From Candidatus Pelagibacter sp. (GTDB lineage Bacteria; Pseudomonadota; Alphaproteobacteria; Pelagibacterales; Pelagibacteraceae): DNA of 26,240 nucleotides. Of this stretch, positions 7,346 through 15,032 are shown piece by piece. Within the stretch, counting starts at the first letter, position 1, and every line of letters starts with the position of its first letter. The DNA lies in contig JAOHNF010000008.1 of the NCBI GenBank assembly GCA_028103285.1, positions 1 to 26,240 on the forward strand, in the 5' to 3' direction. The position numbers and the translations under genes are program-made. The notes below the pieces were generated by a model. That model was not told the DNA's origin, did not search any database, and saw nothing but the letters and a program-made list of their open reading frames with translations.

Positions 7346-7696
7346 ATGAAGCTATTTAATAAATCCGATAAAGAAATATTAGAAATAGCTCAGCCTATCT
7401 GGGACAATTTAGTTAAATCATCAAATATTAAAGATTATGGAACCTTTACTAAAGATTTCTCTTCACAAATGCTTTTTGGCGCAAATGAAGTAGAGCTAGG
7501 AAAACAGTGGGCTAATAATAAACTTTTAACCAGCTTATCTGAAAAACAAGAATTTCTAGGCACCATTAAGCGCGGTCAATATATTACGGTACTTTATAAA
7601 CAAACCAGCAATACTCAGTCAGGTGAATTTTTAGGTAGATTAGTATTAGGAGAAGAAGACAATCTTATTAAAATTTTTGGAGCCACTATTTATTAA
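7346..7696 (+). CDS. Unknown small soluble protein in the apr operon
   Basis: A 116-residue soluble protein with no signal peptide, no cysteines and no membrane segment. The N-terminal half is predicted helical (SDKEILEIAQPIWDNLVK). The C-terminal half looks like beta strands (GQYITVLYKQ, GEFLGRLVLGEE, LIKIFGATIY). This helix-then-sheet layout would fit a small alpha+beta cone such as the NTF2/SnoaL-like fold, but I do not recognise a family. It starts six bases after aprA and is followed 42 bases later by the TauE-like exporter, so it is held inside the sulfite-handling operon. An accessory role in assembly or regulation of AprBA, or in binding sulfite or APS, is possible but unproven. Confidence 0.75.
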   Translation: MKLFNKSDKEILEIAQPIWDNLVKSSNIKDYGTFTKDFSSQMLFGANEVELGKQWANNKLLTSLSEKQEFLGTIKRGQYITVLYKQTSNTQSGEFLGRLVLGEEDNLIKIFGATIY

Positions 7697-7738
7697 TATT
7701 GACTTACTAATTGTACAGGAATATTTATAGTTAGTAGT

Positions 7739-8833
7739 ATGTATGAAATTTATCTCCCAATTGTTCAAGTCCACATTGATATTTTTTTATTACTTTTTCT
7801 TAGTTTAATTGTCGGAATTCTTTCAGGACTATTTGGCGTTGGAGGTGGTTTTTTAATGACACCATTTTTAATTTTTATGGGTATACCACCAATCTATGCT
7901 GTTCCAAACGAAGTAAATAATATTTTAGCAACATCAGTTTCTGGTTCTTTAACTCATTGGTTTAAGGACACTTTGGATTACAAAATGGGATTAATGATTG
8001 TGGCAGGGGGTTTAATAGGAACGCTATTAGGTATTTCTACTTTTTCTTATTTTGAAGGAATTGGAAAAATTAGTGTTATTATTTCATTGCTTTACATGTA
8101 TCTCTTAGCAATTGTTGGTACCCTTATGTTAATTGAAGTTATAAGAGCAGCTACACAAAAAAAATCTATTAAAAAAAAATTGCACGATCACAATTGGTTG
8201 CAAGGTTTGCCTTTACGAATGAGGTTTCAAAAATCAAGATTATATGAAAGTGCTTTAACACCAATATTACTCGGTCTAATAGTTGGATTTGTAGCAGCGA
8301 TGATGGGAATTGGAGGAGCTTTTTTGATGGTACCCGCTATGATCTATGTTGTTGGAATGCCTGTTAAACTAATTCCAGGAACATCTTTATTTGTTACAAT
8401 TTTTATCAGCGCAATAGTAACTGTTCTTCACTCTTTTAGTTATGGCACAATAGACTTTTTCTTAGTTGTTCCATTAATTCTTGGTTCTATCTTTGGAGTT
8501 CAACTCGGTCAAAAACTGGGTCAATACCTTGAAGCCAATCAACTAAAATCTCTATTTGCGACGTTGTTAATTTCAGTTGCTATCGCAATAGCTTATGATT
8601 CTTTTTTTAGAGATCAATCACTGTTAATTAATACAAAACAAGTAATTCAAACTGACCTGAGTAAATATGCTGAATTTTCAGTAAAATTATCTAATGAGAT
8701 GCCATTCTTATACGGAGCTTTTGCAATTATTACAGCTGTAGGTCTTGGTGTATTAGCGGCTTGGTTAAGAAAAATTATTTCAGATTTAAGAAAGAAGAAA
8801 CCAAAAGAAGAAGTTAAATTTCCAGTTAAATAA
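7739..8833 (+). CDS. TauE/SafE-family exporter, probable sulfite/sulfate efflux
   Basis: A 364-residue membrane protein of the TauE/SafE (DUF81) family. It shows the two homologous repeats of the family: GLFGVGGGFLMTPFLIFMG at about residues 30-48 and AAMMGIGGAFLMVPAMIYVV about 155 residues later. About eight helices are expected, with a basic cytoplasmic loop (about residues 139-162) between the halves. A further polar loop precedes the last helix (LYGAFAIITAVGLGVLAAWL), and the tail is basic. Relatives linked to sulfonate degradation export sulfite or other C1-C2 sulfur anions. Placement behind aprBA and opposite suyAB and xsc supports sulfite or sulfate as the exported ion, but the exact substrate cannot be read from sequence. 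Its stop lies one base from the convergent HIT gene stop. Confidence 0.82.
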   Translation: MYEIYLPIVQVHIDIFLLLFLSLIVGILSGLFGVGGGFLMTPFLIFMGIPPIYAVPNEVNNILATSVSGSLTHWFKDTLDYKMGLMIVAGGLIGTLLGISTFSYFEGIGKISVIISLLYMYLLAIVGTLMLIEVIRAATQKKSIKKKLHDHNWLQGLPLRMRFQKSRLYESALTPILLGLIVGFVAAMMGIGGAFLMVPAMIYVVGMPVKLIPGTSLFVTIFISAIVTVLHSFSYGTIDFFLVVPLILGSIFGVQLGQKLGQYLEANQLKSLFATLLISVAIAIAYDSFFRDQSLLINTKQVIQTDLSKYAEFSVKLSNEMPFLYGAFAIITAVGLGVLAAWLRKIISDLRKKKPKEEVKFPVK

Positions 8834-8834
8834 A

Positions 8835-9233
8835 TTATTTTTTTTTGTATTTTTGTTTTTCAGGAATAACGCCCCTAACGCCACCTCTGGGATCTTCAAC
8901 ATCACCCTTTCTTCTTGGAATTAAATGTAAATGACAATGCATTATTGATTGACCTGCATCTTTTCCTATATTCACTCCAACATTAAAGCCACTTATTTTT
9001 TTATCTAGTTTTTTTAGTTCTACCTTTTGATTCTTTAAAATTTCATCTAATTCAGTCATTTCTTCTTTTGTAAGTTCAAAAAAATCAGCAACATGTCGAT
9101 TAGTAATTATTAAAGTATGAAGTTTGGTTACAGGATAAGCTGTATCTCTAATTATAAAAAAATATTTGGTAGTTGAGATAACTTTACAATTAGTTTTTTT
9201 GCAAAATATACAGCCTTCTTGACTAGAAGACAT
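8835..9233 (-). CDS. HIT-family nucleotide hydrolase/transferase
   Basis: A 132-residue histidine-triad protein. The catalytic triad motif is His99-Cys100-His101-Leu102-His103 followed by LIPRR. GFNVGVNIGKDAGQSIMH upstream of it is the nucleotide-binding region of the family, and GGVRGVIPEK near the C-terminus is also typical. The N-terminal Cys8-x-x-Cys11 may bind zinc, as in some HIT proteins. HIT enzymes cleave nucleotide-phosphate linkages, and some Fhit/Hint/Ap4A-phosphorylase relatives also act on adenosine 5'-phosphosulfate. Its ATG overlaps the suyB stop by one base (TAATG read on the minus strand), so it is translationally coupled to a sulfite-producing enzyme. Release of sulfate from APS made by AprBA is therefore an attractive, untested role. 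A generic housekeeping HIT role remains possible. Confidence 0.88.
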   Translation of the reverse strand: MSSSQEGCIFCKKTNCKVISTTKYFFIIRDTAYPVTKLHTLIITNRHVADFFELTKEEMTELDEILKNQKVELKKLDKKISGFNVGVNIGKDAGQSIMHCHLHLIPRRKGDVEDPRGGVRGVIPEKQKYKKK

Positions 9234-10399
9234 TAAGCACTTCTATAAAGCTTAGTCATAACAAATTCTTTATGACCTAAAGCCTCAGCACATGTTAATC
9301 TACCATTAGCAACTCTTAACATAGATTTTATTAATTCATCTCCAGCTTCAGACATGTTCATTTCACGCGATAAAAGCTTAGATACATCACAATCAATATG
9401 TTCACCCATACCTTTTACGGTTAAAGGGTTTGCAGTTAACTTAACAACGGGTTCAATAGGGTTACCTACAATATTACCTTGGCCTGTTGGGAATAAATGA
9501 ATGTTAAATCCTGCCGCTGCTTGAAGTGTAATACATTCAGCTGCTGCAGATGAAGTGTCCATAAAATATAAACCTTTTCCTTTAACAGGTTCTTCTGCTG
9601 GTTCCAATACATCAATAAATTTACAAGATCCAATTTTTTGAAAGTTTCCAAATGCTTTTTCTTCAATAGTCGTTAATCCACCAGCAATATTTCCTGCAGT
9701 TGGCTGACTATCAGAAAGATCATCTGTTGCTTCTTTTAAAATAAAGTCATTATATGAATTCCAAGTTTTCATAAATTTTTCTGAAGCTTCAGGCGTGGCA
9801 CCTCTTGTGGCACAAACTTTTTCAGCACCTGTTAATTCTGAAGTTTCACCAAAACATAAGTGAACACCTAAAGGCTCTAATTTATCCATCAAATTTCCAA
9901 CAGTTGGGTTTGCAGCTAATCCTGATGTCGTATCAGACTCACCACATTTAACTGAAATCCATAAATCACTTAGAGGACATTCCTCTCTTTGTTTTTCAGA
10001 AGCCCACATTGCAAATTCTTGTGCTTTTTTAGAGGCTTTCATTATAGTTTCTATGTCACCACTTCTCTCAATATGAAAACCTTCAACAGGTTTACCTGTA
10101 GTAGCTATTGCATCAACAATTTTTTTAGTCCATTTAGGCTCAATTCCAATTACTATTACAGCAGCTACATTTGGGTTTTGTCCTGTACCAATCATTGTTC
10201 TAAAATGTAATTCTAAATCTGCTCCAAACTGCAATCTTCCATAAGAGTGAGGTAGAGCAATAGTGCCTTTAATATTATTTGCAACGGCTTCAGCACATGC
10301 ATTAGAAATATCATCTACAGGAAGAATTATTACATGGTTTCTTGTACCAGCTCTTCCATTCTCTCTTTTATAACCTAAAAAATTTTTTGGAATATCCAT
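9233..10399 (-). CDS. suyB: (2R)-sulfolactate sulfo-lyase, large subunit
   Basis: Large subunit of the two-part lyase that splits (R)-3-sulfolactate into pyruvate and sulfite in the cytosol. It belongs to the UxaA/altronate dehydratase superfamily. Visible family stretches are [15 protein letters not shown] at the N-terminus, [11 protein letters not shown], and [20 protein letters not shown] in the middle, with conserved cysteines that may hold a metal. I place the start at the ATG at 10399 (protein [12 protein letters not shown], 388 residues), seven bases after the suyA stop, with GGTAA as a weak ribosome site. The frame stays open to an ATG at 10450, but that would overlap suyA by 44 bases and add an unconserved 17-residue extension. 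It is downstream of suyA and coupled to the HIT gene. Confidence 0.92.
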   Translation of the reverse strand: MDIPKNFLGYKRENGRAGTRNHVIILPVDDISNACAEAVANNIKGTIALPHSYGRLQFGADLELHFRTMIGTGQNPNVAAVIVIGIEPKWTKKIVDAIATTGKPVEGFHIERSGDIETIMKASKKAQEFAMWASEKQREECPLSDLWISVKCGESDTTSGLAANPTVGNLMDKLEPLGVHLCFGETSELTGAEKVCATRGATPEASEKFMKTWNSYNDFILKEATDDLSDSQPTAGNIAGGLTTIEEKAFGNFQKIGSCKFIDVLEPAEEPVKGKGLYFMDTSSAAAECITLQAAAGFNIHLFPTGQGNIVGNPIEPVVKLTANPLTVKGMGEHIDCDVSKLLSREMNMSEAGDELIKSMLRVANGRLTCAEALGHKEFVMTKLYRSA

Positions 10400-10406
10400 A
10401 ATCAGT

Positions 10407-10694
10407 TTACCATTTCTTTGTTTTAACGTTGTGAACATGAACATGTTCACCTTTTTTAATTTCTTTTACAACTTTACCAATATCATGTCCGTACTTAAAA
10501 ATTGTATCACCTGTTTTTAAATCTTTTAAGGCAATCTTATGGCCTAATGGAACTTCATTGATTGATGGAACACTTACAGTTTTATCATTTTCCATGATCC
10601 AAGCGTTACAATCTTGACCTTTTTTTGTAGTTTCAATAACTACAACGCCTACGTTATCTTTTTCATCGTGTATTATAAGATCTGGGTGTGACAT
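10407..10694 (-). CDS. suyA: (2R)-sulfolactate sulfo-lyase, small subunit
   Basis: A 95-residue small subunit with the SAF/UxaA N-terminal-like fold. Characteristic stretches are [40 protein letters not shown], and the C-terminal [13 protein letters not shown], in which the HVHN motif is typical of the family. It pairs with SuyB to form the active sulfolactate lyase. It is the first gene of the suyA-suyB-HIT operon and diverges from xsc across an 81-base gap, so both sulfite-releasing enzymes may share control. The Lys/His-rich C-terminus is normal for the family. Confidence 0.92.
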   Translation of the reverse strand: MSHPDLIIHDEKDNVGVVVIETTKKGQDCNAWIMENDKTVSVPSINEVPLGHKIALKDLKTGDTIFKYGHDIGKVVKEIKKGEHVHVHNVKTKKW

Positions 10695-10775
10695 AAATTA
10701 TTTTATGGATATAGACTAAATTCTGATATATTTAAAGCAGGAATTTTTAATTAATACACTTTAAGGGATTATATT
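10695..10775. promoter_or_regulatory. Divergent suyAB / xsc control region
   Basis: This 81-base AT-rich gap separates the divergent suyA and xsc starts. A TATATT at 10727-10732 is a possible -10 for xsc, but no good -35 is placed before it. AGGGA shortly before the ATG at 10776 is the xsc ribosome site. A TTAATTAA palindrome lies near 10748-10755. I see no convincing operator. The arrangement itself suggests joint regulation of the two desulfonating enzymes. Confidence 0.35.
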
Positions 10776-12557
10776 ATGACTAAAATGACAACAGAAGAAG
10801 CTTTTGTAAAAGTATTGCAAATGCATGGTATTGAGCATGCTTACGGAATTATAGGTTCAGCTTTCATGCCTATTTCAGATATTTTTCCAGATGCTGGTAT
10901 TACATTTTGGGATGTTGCTCACGAAACAAATGGTGGATTAATAGCTGACGGCTATACACGAGCTACAGGAAAAATGTCCATGGTGATTGCCCAGAACGGC
11001 CCAGGAATTACAGGATTAGTTACACCAATAAAAACAGCTTATTGGAATCACACACCCTTATTATTAGTTACACCTCAAGCAGCAAATAAAACAATGGGTC
11101 AAGGTGGATTTCAAGAAGTGGAGCAAATGAATTTATTTAAAGACATGGTTTGTTATCAAGAAGAAGTTAGAGACCCTTCGAGAATGGCAGAAGTTTTAAA
11201 TCGTGTTATTGAAAAAGCAATAAGAGGTTCTGCACCTGCGCAAATTAATGTTCCAAGAGATTATTGGACACAAGTAATTGATATAGAATTACCTCCGATT
11301 ATTAGATTAGAAAGACAAGCAGGTGGAGCAGATGCAATCAACGAAGCTTCAAAAATATTATCAGATGCAAAATTTCCAGTAATTTTGTCTGGAGCAGGCG
11401 TTGTAATTGGTGGTGCTATTGATGATTGTGTTAAATTAGCAGAAAAACTGGACTCTCCAGTTTGCTCTGGCTATCAACACAATGACAGTTTTCCAGGAAG
11501 TCACCCATTAGCTGTTGGCCCTCTTGGATATAATGGGTCTAAAGCTGCGATGGAATTAATTTCGAAAGCAGATGTTGTTTTAGCTTTAGGAACAAGATTA
11601 AATCCTTTTTCAACATTACCAGGATATGGAATTGATTATTGGCCAAAAAATGCAAAAATAATTCAAGTTGATATGAATTCAGATAGAATAGGATTAACAA
11701 AAAAAGTTACTGTAGCAATATGTGGTGATGCAAAAATGGTTTCACAACAATTACTATCAAAATTATCACCTAAAGCTGGTGATACCGATAGACAGAAAAG
11801 AAAAGATTTAATTCACCAAACAAAATCTGCATGGTTACAAAAATTAGCTAGTCTTGATCACGAAGAAGATGACCCTGGTACAGTTTGGAATAAAGAAGCA
11901 AGAGAGAGAGATAAAGATAGAATGTCACCAAGGCAATCTTGGAGAGCTATTCAAGCTGGTATGCCAGAGGACGTAATCATTTCAAGTGATATTGGTAATA
12001 ATTGTGCAATTGGAAACGCTTACCCAACTTTTGAAAAAGGAAGAAAATATTTAGCTCCTGGATTGTTTGGTCCTTGTGGATATGGATTTCCAGCAATACT
12101 TGGCGCAAAGATTGGGTGTCCAGACACACCAGTTATTGGTTTTGCAGGAGATGGAGCTTTTGGAATAAGCATGAATGAAATGAGCTCTTGTGCACGTAAA
12201 GAATGGCCAGCTATTACAATGGTGATTTTTAGAAATTATCAATGGGGCGCAGAAAAAAGAAATTCAATACTATGGTTTGATGATAATTTTGTAGGGACCG
12301 AGTTAGATCCAGAATTAAGTTACGCAAAAGTTGCAGACGCCTGTGGTTTGAAAGGTGTAACAGTTAAAACAATGGAAGAAACGACAAAAGCAATCAAACA
12401 ATCATGCGAAGACCAAAAGAAAGGTATTACAACTTTTATAGAAATTATTCTAAATCAAGAATTAGGAGATCCTTTTAGAAGAGACGCAATGAAAAAACCA
12501 GTTAAAATTGCTGGAATAAAAAAAGAGGATATGAAACCTCAAAACAATTTAAACTAA
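10776..12557 (+). CDS. xsc: Sulfoacetaldehyde acetyltransferase
   Basis: A 593-residue thiamine-diphosphate enzyme that converts sulfoacetaldehyde and phosphate to acetyl phosphate and sulfite. The N-terminal pyrimidine-binding domain has AHETNGGLIADGYTRATGK, with the conserved catalytic Glu. The C-terminal ThDP domain has the GDG motif in FAGDGAFGISMNEM. FRNYQWGAEKRN followed by FVGTELD is a signature of Xsc that separates it from acetolactate synthase and oxalyl-CoA decarboxylase. The length fits the family exactly. No sulfoacetaldehyde-forming taurine transaminase, taurine dehydrogenase or sulfopyruvate decarboxylase lies in the window. Its substrate must come from genes elsewhere or from one of the local alcohol dehydrogenases. 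Acetyl phosphate would need Pta, also not seen here. Confidence 0.95.
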   Translation: MTKMTTEEAFVKVLQMHGIEHAYGIIGSAFMPISDIFPDAGITFWDVAHETNGGLIADGYTRATGKMSMVIAQNGPGITGLVTPIKTAYWNHTPLLLVTPQAANKTMGQGGFQEVEQMNLFKDMVCYQEEVRDPSRMAEVLNRVIEKAIRGSAPAQINVPRDYWTQVIDIELPPIIRLERQAGGADAINEASKILSDAKFPVILSGAGVVIGGAIDDCVKLAEKLDSPVCSGYQHNDSFPGSHPLAVGPLGYNGSKAAMELISKADVVLALGTRLNPFSTLPGYGIDYWPKNAKIIQVDMNSDRIGLTKKVTVAICGDAKMVSQQLLSKLSPKAGDTDRQKRKDLIHQTKSAWLQKLASLDHEEDDPGTVWNKEARERDKDRMSPRQSWRAIQAGMPEDVIISSDIGNNCAIGNAYPTFEKGRKYLAPGLFGPCGYGFPAILGAKIGCPDTPVIGFAGDGAFGISMNEMSSCARKEWPAITMVIFRNYQWGAEKRNSILWFDDNFVGTELDPELSYAKVADACGLKGVTVKTMEETTKAIKQSCEDQKKGITTFIEIILNQELGDPFRRDAMKKPVKIAGIKKEDMKPQNNLN

Positions 12558-12567
12558 TAATAATTAA

Positions 12568-12948
12568 ATGAAGCCAAAAAGTTCCAATAGAAGCTTCGGT
12601 CTGCTTTTTTTTATCGTATTTATAGGTCTAGGTTTATGGCCTCTTACTAAAAGTGAAGATTTAAATATTTATTTAGTTTTAATATCAATATTTTTTCTGT
12701 TTTTTGGAATTTTAAATTCTAAAATTCTAAATCCTTTTAATAAAATTTGGATAAAATTTGGAGAAGTTTTAGGCTTAGTTATTGCACCTCTTGTAATGGC
12801 TATGATATTTTTTGTTATCTTAACACCAATAAGTTTAATTGTAAGAATTTCAGGTAAAGATTTATTAGGTTTAAAATTTACTAAGAATAAAGGTACCTAT
12901 TGGACTAAAAGAAACAAGCCTATCAATTCTATGAAAAAACAGTTTTAG
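12568..12948 (+). CDS. SxtJ-like small membrane protein
   Basis: A 126-residue membrane protein with helices at about residues 9-25, 32-48 and 65-92, followed by a basic cytoplasmic tail. The segment ILNPFNKIWIKFGEVLG followed by a P-L-V-M helix and GKDLLGLK resembles the SxtJ family of small membrane proteins often found beside carbamoyltransferases. It begins ten bases after xsc and so is probably transcribed with it. The DUF5989-like micro-protein follows at 13048, which is the usual partner order for this pair. No carbamoyltransferase is visible. The role is unknown. Confidence 0.7.
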   Translation: MKPKSSNRSFGLLFFIVFIGLGLWPLTKSEDLNIYLVLISIFFLFFGILNSKILNPFNKIWIKFGEVLGLVIAPLVMAMIFFVILTPISLIVRISGKDLLGLKFTKNKGTYWTKRNKPINSMKKQF

Positions 12949-13004
12949 TAAAAAATAACTACAATAATTATTTTACTTGAAAATATTTTATCTGAATATA
13001 GACA

Positions 13005-13033
13005 TTAACTAATTTTTAACCTAGTAGTATATT
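13005..13033 (+). promoter_or_regulatory. Candidate promoter for the DUF5989-like micro-gene
   Basis: TTAACT (13005-13010), a 17-base spacer and TATATT (13028-13033) form a fair vegetative promoter, with a predicted start near 13040, just before the ATG at 13048. The leader would be very short. Upstream, an imperfect AT-only hairpin (about 12946-12978) may weakly terminate the xsc-SxtJ transcript. Confidence 0.35.
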
Positions 13034-13047
13034 GCACAATTAAACAA

Positions 13048-13200
13048 ATGATTGATTTTATTAAAGAATTTTTAGATTTTCTTAGAGAAAGAAAAAAATA
13101 TTGGCTACTTCCAATAATAATTGTTTTAGCTCTTTTTGGAATATTGATTGTGTTAAGTCAAGGTTCAGCAATTGCTCCTTTTATATATACAATTTTTTAA
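13048..13200 (+). CDS. DUF5989-like 50-residue membrane micro-protein
   Basis: A 50-codon frame from ATG at 13048 to TAA at 13198-13200. The N-terminus is an amphipathic, charged segment (MIDFIKEFLDFLRERKKYW). One membrane helix follows (LLPIIIVLALFGILIVL), then a short tail SQGSAIAPFIYTIF. This matches the pattern of the DUF5989 family: about 50 residues, an R-E-R-K-K-Y-W-L-x-P junction, and a GSAxAPFIYTIF end. These proteins usually sit next to SxtJ proteins, as here. It is expected to sit in the inner membrane with its N-terminus inside. Function is unknown. No clear Shine-Dalgarno is present. Confidence 0.75.
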   Translation: MIDFIKEFLDFLRERKKYWLLPIIIVLALFGILIVLSQGSAIAPFIYTIF

Positions 13201-13224
13201 GTAATACTTGTTAAAGATTATCAA

Positions 13225-13247
13225 ATTTAAATTAATTTAATTTAAAT
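13225..13247. terminator. AT-only hairpin between convergent genes
   Basis: ATTTAAATTA (13225-13234) and TAATTTAAAT (13238-13247) are perfect inverted repeats around a 3-base loop. They lie between the micro-protein stop and the stop of the convergent M23 peptidase gene. It could act as a weak bidirectional terminator, but the stem has no G-C pairs and may be chance in this composition. Confidence 0.3.
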
Positions 13248-14046
13248 CTAATATTGTAGCTGGGTCTAATTTTATTTCAAACCAATTTAATCTAATATCT
13301 AAATGAGGTCCTGTAGCTCTACCACTTTTTCCTAAAGTGCCGACTATATCTCCTTGCTTAACTTTCTGCCCAACTTTTACGTTCACATCTTTCATATGCA
13401 TATATAGAGTGCTTATACCGTGCCCGTGATCAAATATTATTGTGCCGCCAGTAAAATACATATCTTTTTTAGCTAAAGTAATTTCTCCATCCATCATGGC
13501 TTTAACAGGCGTTCCTTCAGGAGCATGAAAGTCTATTCCGTAGTGAGGACGTCTAGGTTTGCCATTTAAAATTCTTTGGCTGCCATAAACCCCGGTAATA
13601 ATATATTTATCGACTGGTTTAATAAATTTACCCTTAAAGTAATCAAAGGTGGTATCAATCGATCTAGCTTTACCTATAAGAATATTATCCTTTTTAATTC
13701 TTTCATAAACTTCTGGTGGTGGAGTGACCTGTTTTTTAGGCAAGCCATCAATTCTTTGAATTTTATAATCACGTTTTAAAATTTTTCTTTCAATTATTTT
13801 GGTGCTACCATTTTCACGAATTTTAAGTACAACATTATTTTTTCTATCTCTATCTAAGCCAAAAGCAAAATAACCATCTTTAGTTAATCTTATTTTTCGA
13901 TTATCAATCTCAATTTTCGAACCTTTTTGGGCCTTCCCAATTATAAATGATCCTTGTTCAAATTTACCCTTAAATTCAACAGCGTAGCTTGAGATTGGAA
14001 AAATGATAAAAAAATTTATAAAAGCAAAGAAAATTATTTTTTTCAT
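13237..14046 (-). CDS. M23-family (LytM-like) peptidase, exported
   Basis: A 269-residue exported protein with a signal peptide at about residues 1-22. A beta-rich N-terminal region and a Pro-containing linker (KKQVTPPPEV) precede an M23 domain from about residue 145. Zinc and catalytic positions are His168 and Asp172 (RRPHYGIDFHAPEGTPV), His217 (LYMHMKD) and His248. The final motif reads GPHLD rather than the classical GPHLH, so the second histidine of HxH is Asp250. Related alphaproteobacterial M23 proteins share this form as I recall it, so the enzyme need not be dead. Expected role: cutting peptide cross-links in periplasmic peptidoglycan, or activating an amidase. It is the last gene of the minus-strand operon and overlaps the acyltransferase stop by one base (TAATG). 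Confidence 0.88.
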   Translation of the reverse strand: MKKIIFFAFINFFIIFPISSYAVEFKGKFEQGSFIIGKAQKGSKIEIDNRKIRLTKDGYFAFGLDRDRKNNVVLKIRENGSTKIIERKILKRDYKIQRIDGLPKKQVTPPPEVYERIKKDNILIGKARSIDTTFDYFKGKFIKPVDKYIITGVYGSQRILNGKPRRPHYGIDFHAPEGTPVKAMMDGEITLAKKDMYFTGGTIIFDHGHGISTLYMHMKDVNVKVGQKVKQGDIVGTLGKSGRATGPHLDIRLNWFEIKLDPATILDLN

Positions 14047-15032
14047 TATAAATTAATCTTTTTTTTTAATCCTAAATTGATAGGACGTTCCACAAATTTA
14101 AAAATGAAAATTGATATCGAAAAAATTATGAGGCTTATAAATACGGTATTAATTAATTGAACAAAAGTGCTATATGCACCAATATCAAAAACTTTGTAAA
14201 AAAATTGTATTACATAAGGATGTAATAAATAAATACAAAAACTAGCATCTCCGAGAGTGATTAAAATTTTTGGAAATCTAAAATTATTAAGTAAAAATAG
14301 AAAATAAATTGTCAATAAAAAAGCTGGAATACCTCTACTAATATAAGCTGGAAAATTAGAATTAAAGAAAAAAGAAGTAATTATAAAAAATGATATTACA
14401 AAAAATAAGTTCATTAATAAATTTACTTTAAGTTTTTTTGCATATTTATTCCATATAATAAATGCAAACATACCATATATAAATTCAAAAAGCATATCGT
14501 TGGCATAAGATAAGAATATAAAATTTTCTTTTGACAATGCATTACAAGAAAAATAAAAAATAATTAGAGCGATACTGCATATAATAAATTTATATTTTCT
14601 AGAAATAAATAAAGAAAAACTAAAAAGTAAATAAAAAATAATCTCAAAATTTAATGTCCATCCTAAAAATAATATTGGATAGTGACCTATACCATTTTTA
14701 TTGAAGGGAATAAAAAATAAGGATTTTAACAAATCTTCAAAATTTGCTTTCGTATTATTTAAATACTCTGGTTTCAAAGCTGCAACTGTAAAAACAACTA
14801 ATGTTAAAATCCAATACAAGGGGATAATTCTTATAAATCTTTTGATTAGAAAAAAATTGTTATCTTTTTCAGTGATATACATCATTATAAAACCACTAAT
14901 TACAAAAAATATATCTACACCCCAGTGTCCAAATTCAAATAACGGTGTGTGAACTAACATGACCGAAAAGGCCGCAAAAAATCTTAAAACTTGAATACTT
15001 TCAATTTTATTTTGCAGTCCAACCTCCATCAA
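14046..15032 (-). CDS. Acyltransferase-3 (OafA/YrhL-type) membrane protein
   Basis: A 328-residue integral membrane acyltransferase with about ten helices. The family signature is at the N-terminus: IQVLRFFAAFSVMLVHT with His28, then GHWGVDIFFVISGFIM at about 35-50, and RFIRIIPLYW. The usual C-terminal part (LHPYVIQFFYKVF, then FVERPINLG) is present, so it is complete. Such enzymes put acetyl or other acyl groups on surface polysaccharide, lipid or peptidoglycan. The ATG at 15032 (or the next codon) overlaps the upstream SDR gene by about 26 bases, an unusually long overlap here, so the true start could be a nearby non-ATG codon. It is more AT-rich than the sulfonate genes and looks like an addition to the operon. 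Confidence 0.88.
   Translation of the reverse strand: MMEVGLQNKIESIQVLRFFAAFSVMLVHTPLFEFGHWGVDIFFVISGFIMMYITEKDNNFFLIKRFIRIIPLYWILTLVVFTVAALKPEYLNNTKANFEDLLKSLFFIPFNKNGIGHYPILFLGWTLNFEIIFYLLFSFSLFISRKYKFIICSIALIIFYFSCNALSKENFIFLSYANDMLFEFIYGMFAFIIWNKYAKKLKVNLLMNLFFVISFFIITSFFFNSNFPAYISRGIPAFLLTIYFLFLLNNFRFPKILITLGDASFCIYLLHPYVIQFFYKVFDIGAYSTFVQLINTVFISLIIFSISIFIFKFVERPINLGLKKKINL

Noticed and set aside
9989..10210. Short open frames antisense to suyB, xsc, dctM, the ADH and others
   Set aside because: They lie wholly inside well-supported genes on the opposite strand, have no ribosome sites and show the odd amino-acid composition of shadow frames.
10400..10450. Longer suyB start from the ATG at 10450
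   Set aside because: It would overlap suyA by 44 bases and add 17 unconserved residues; the ATG at 10399 gives the normal 388-residue protein.
10776..12557. Acetolactate synthase or oxalyl-CoA decarboxylase
   Set aside because: FRNYQWGAEKRN and FVGTELD are Xsc features, and no regulatory subunit gene (ilvN) is adjacent.
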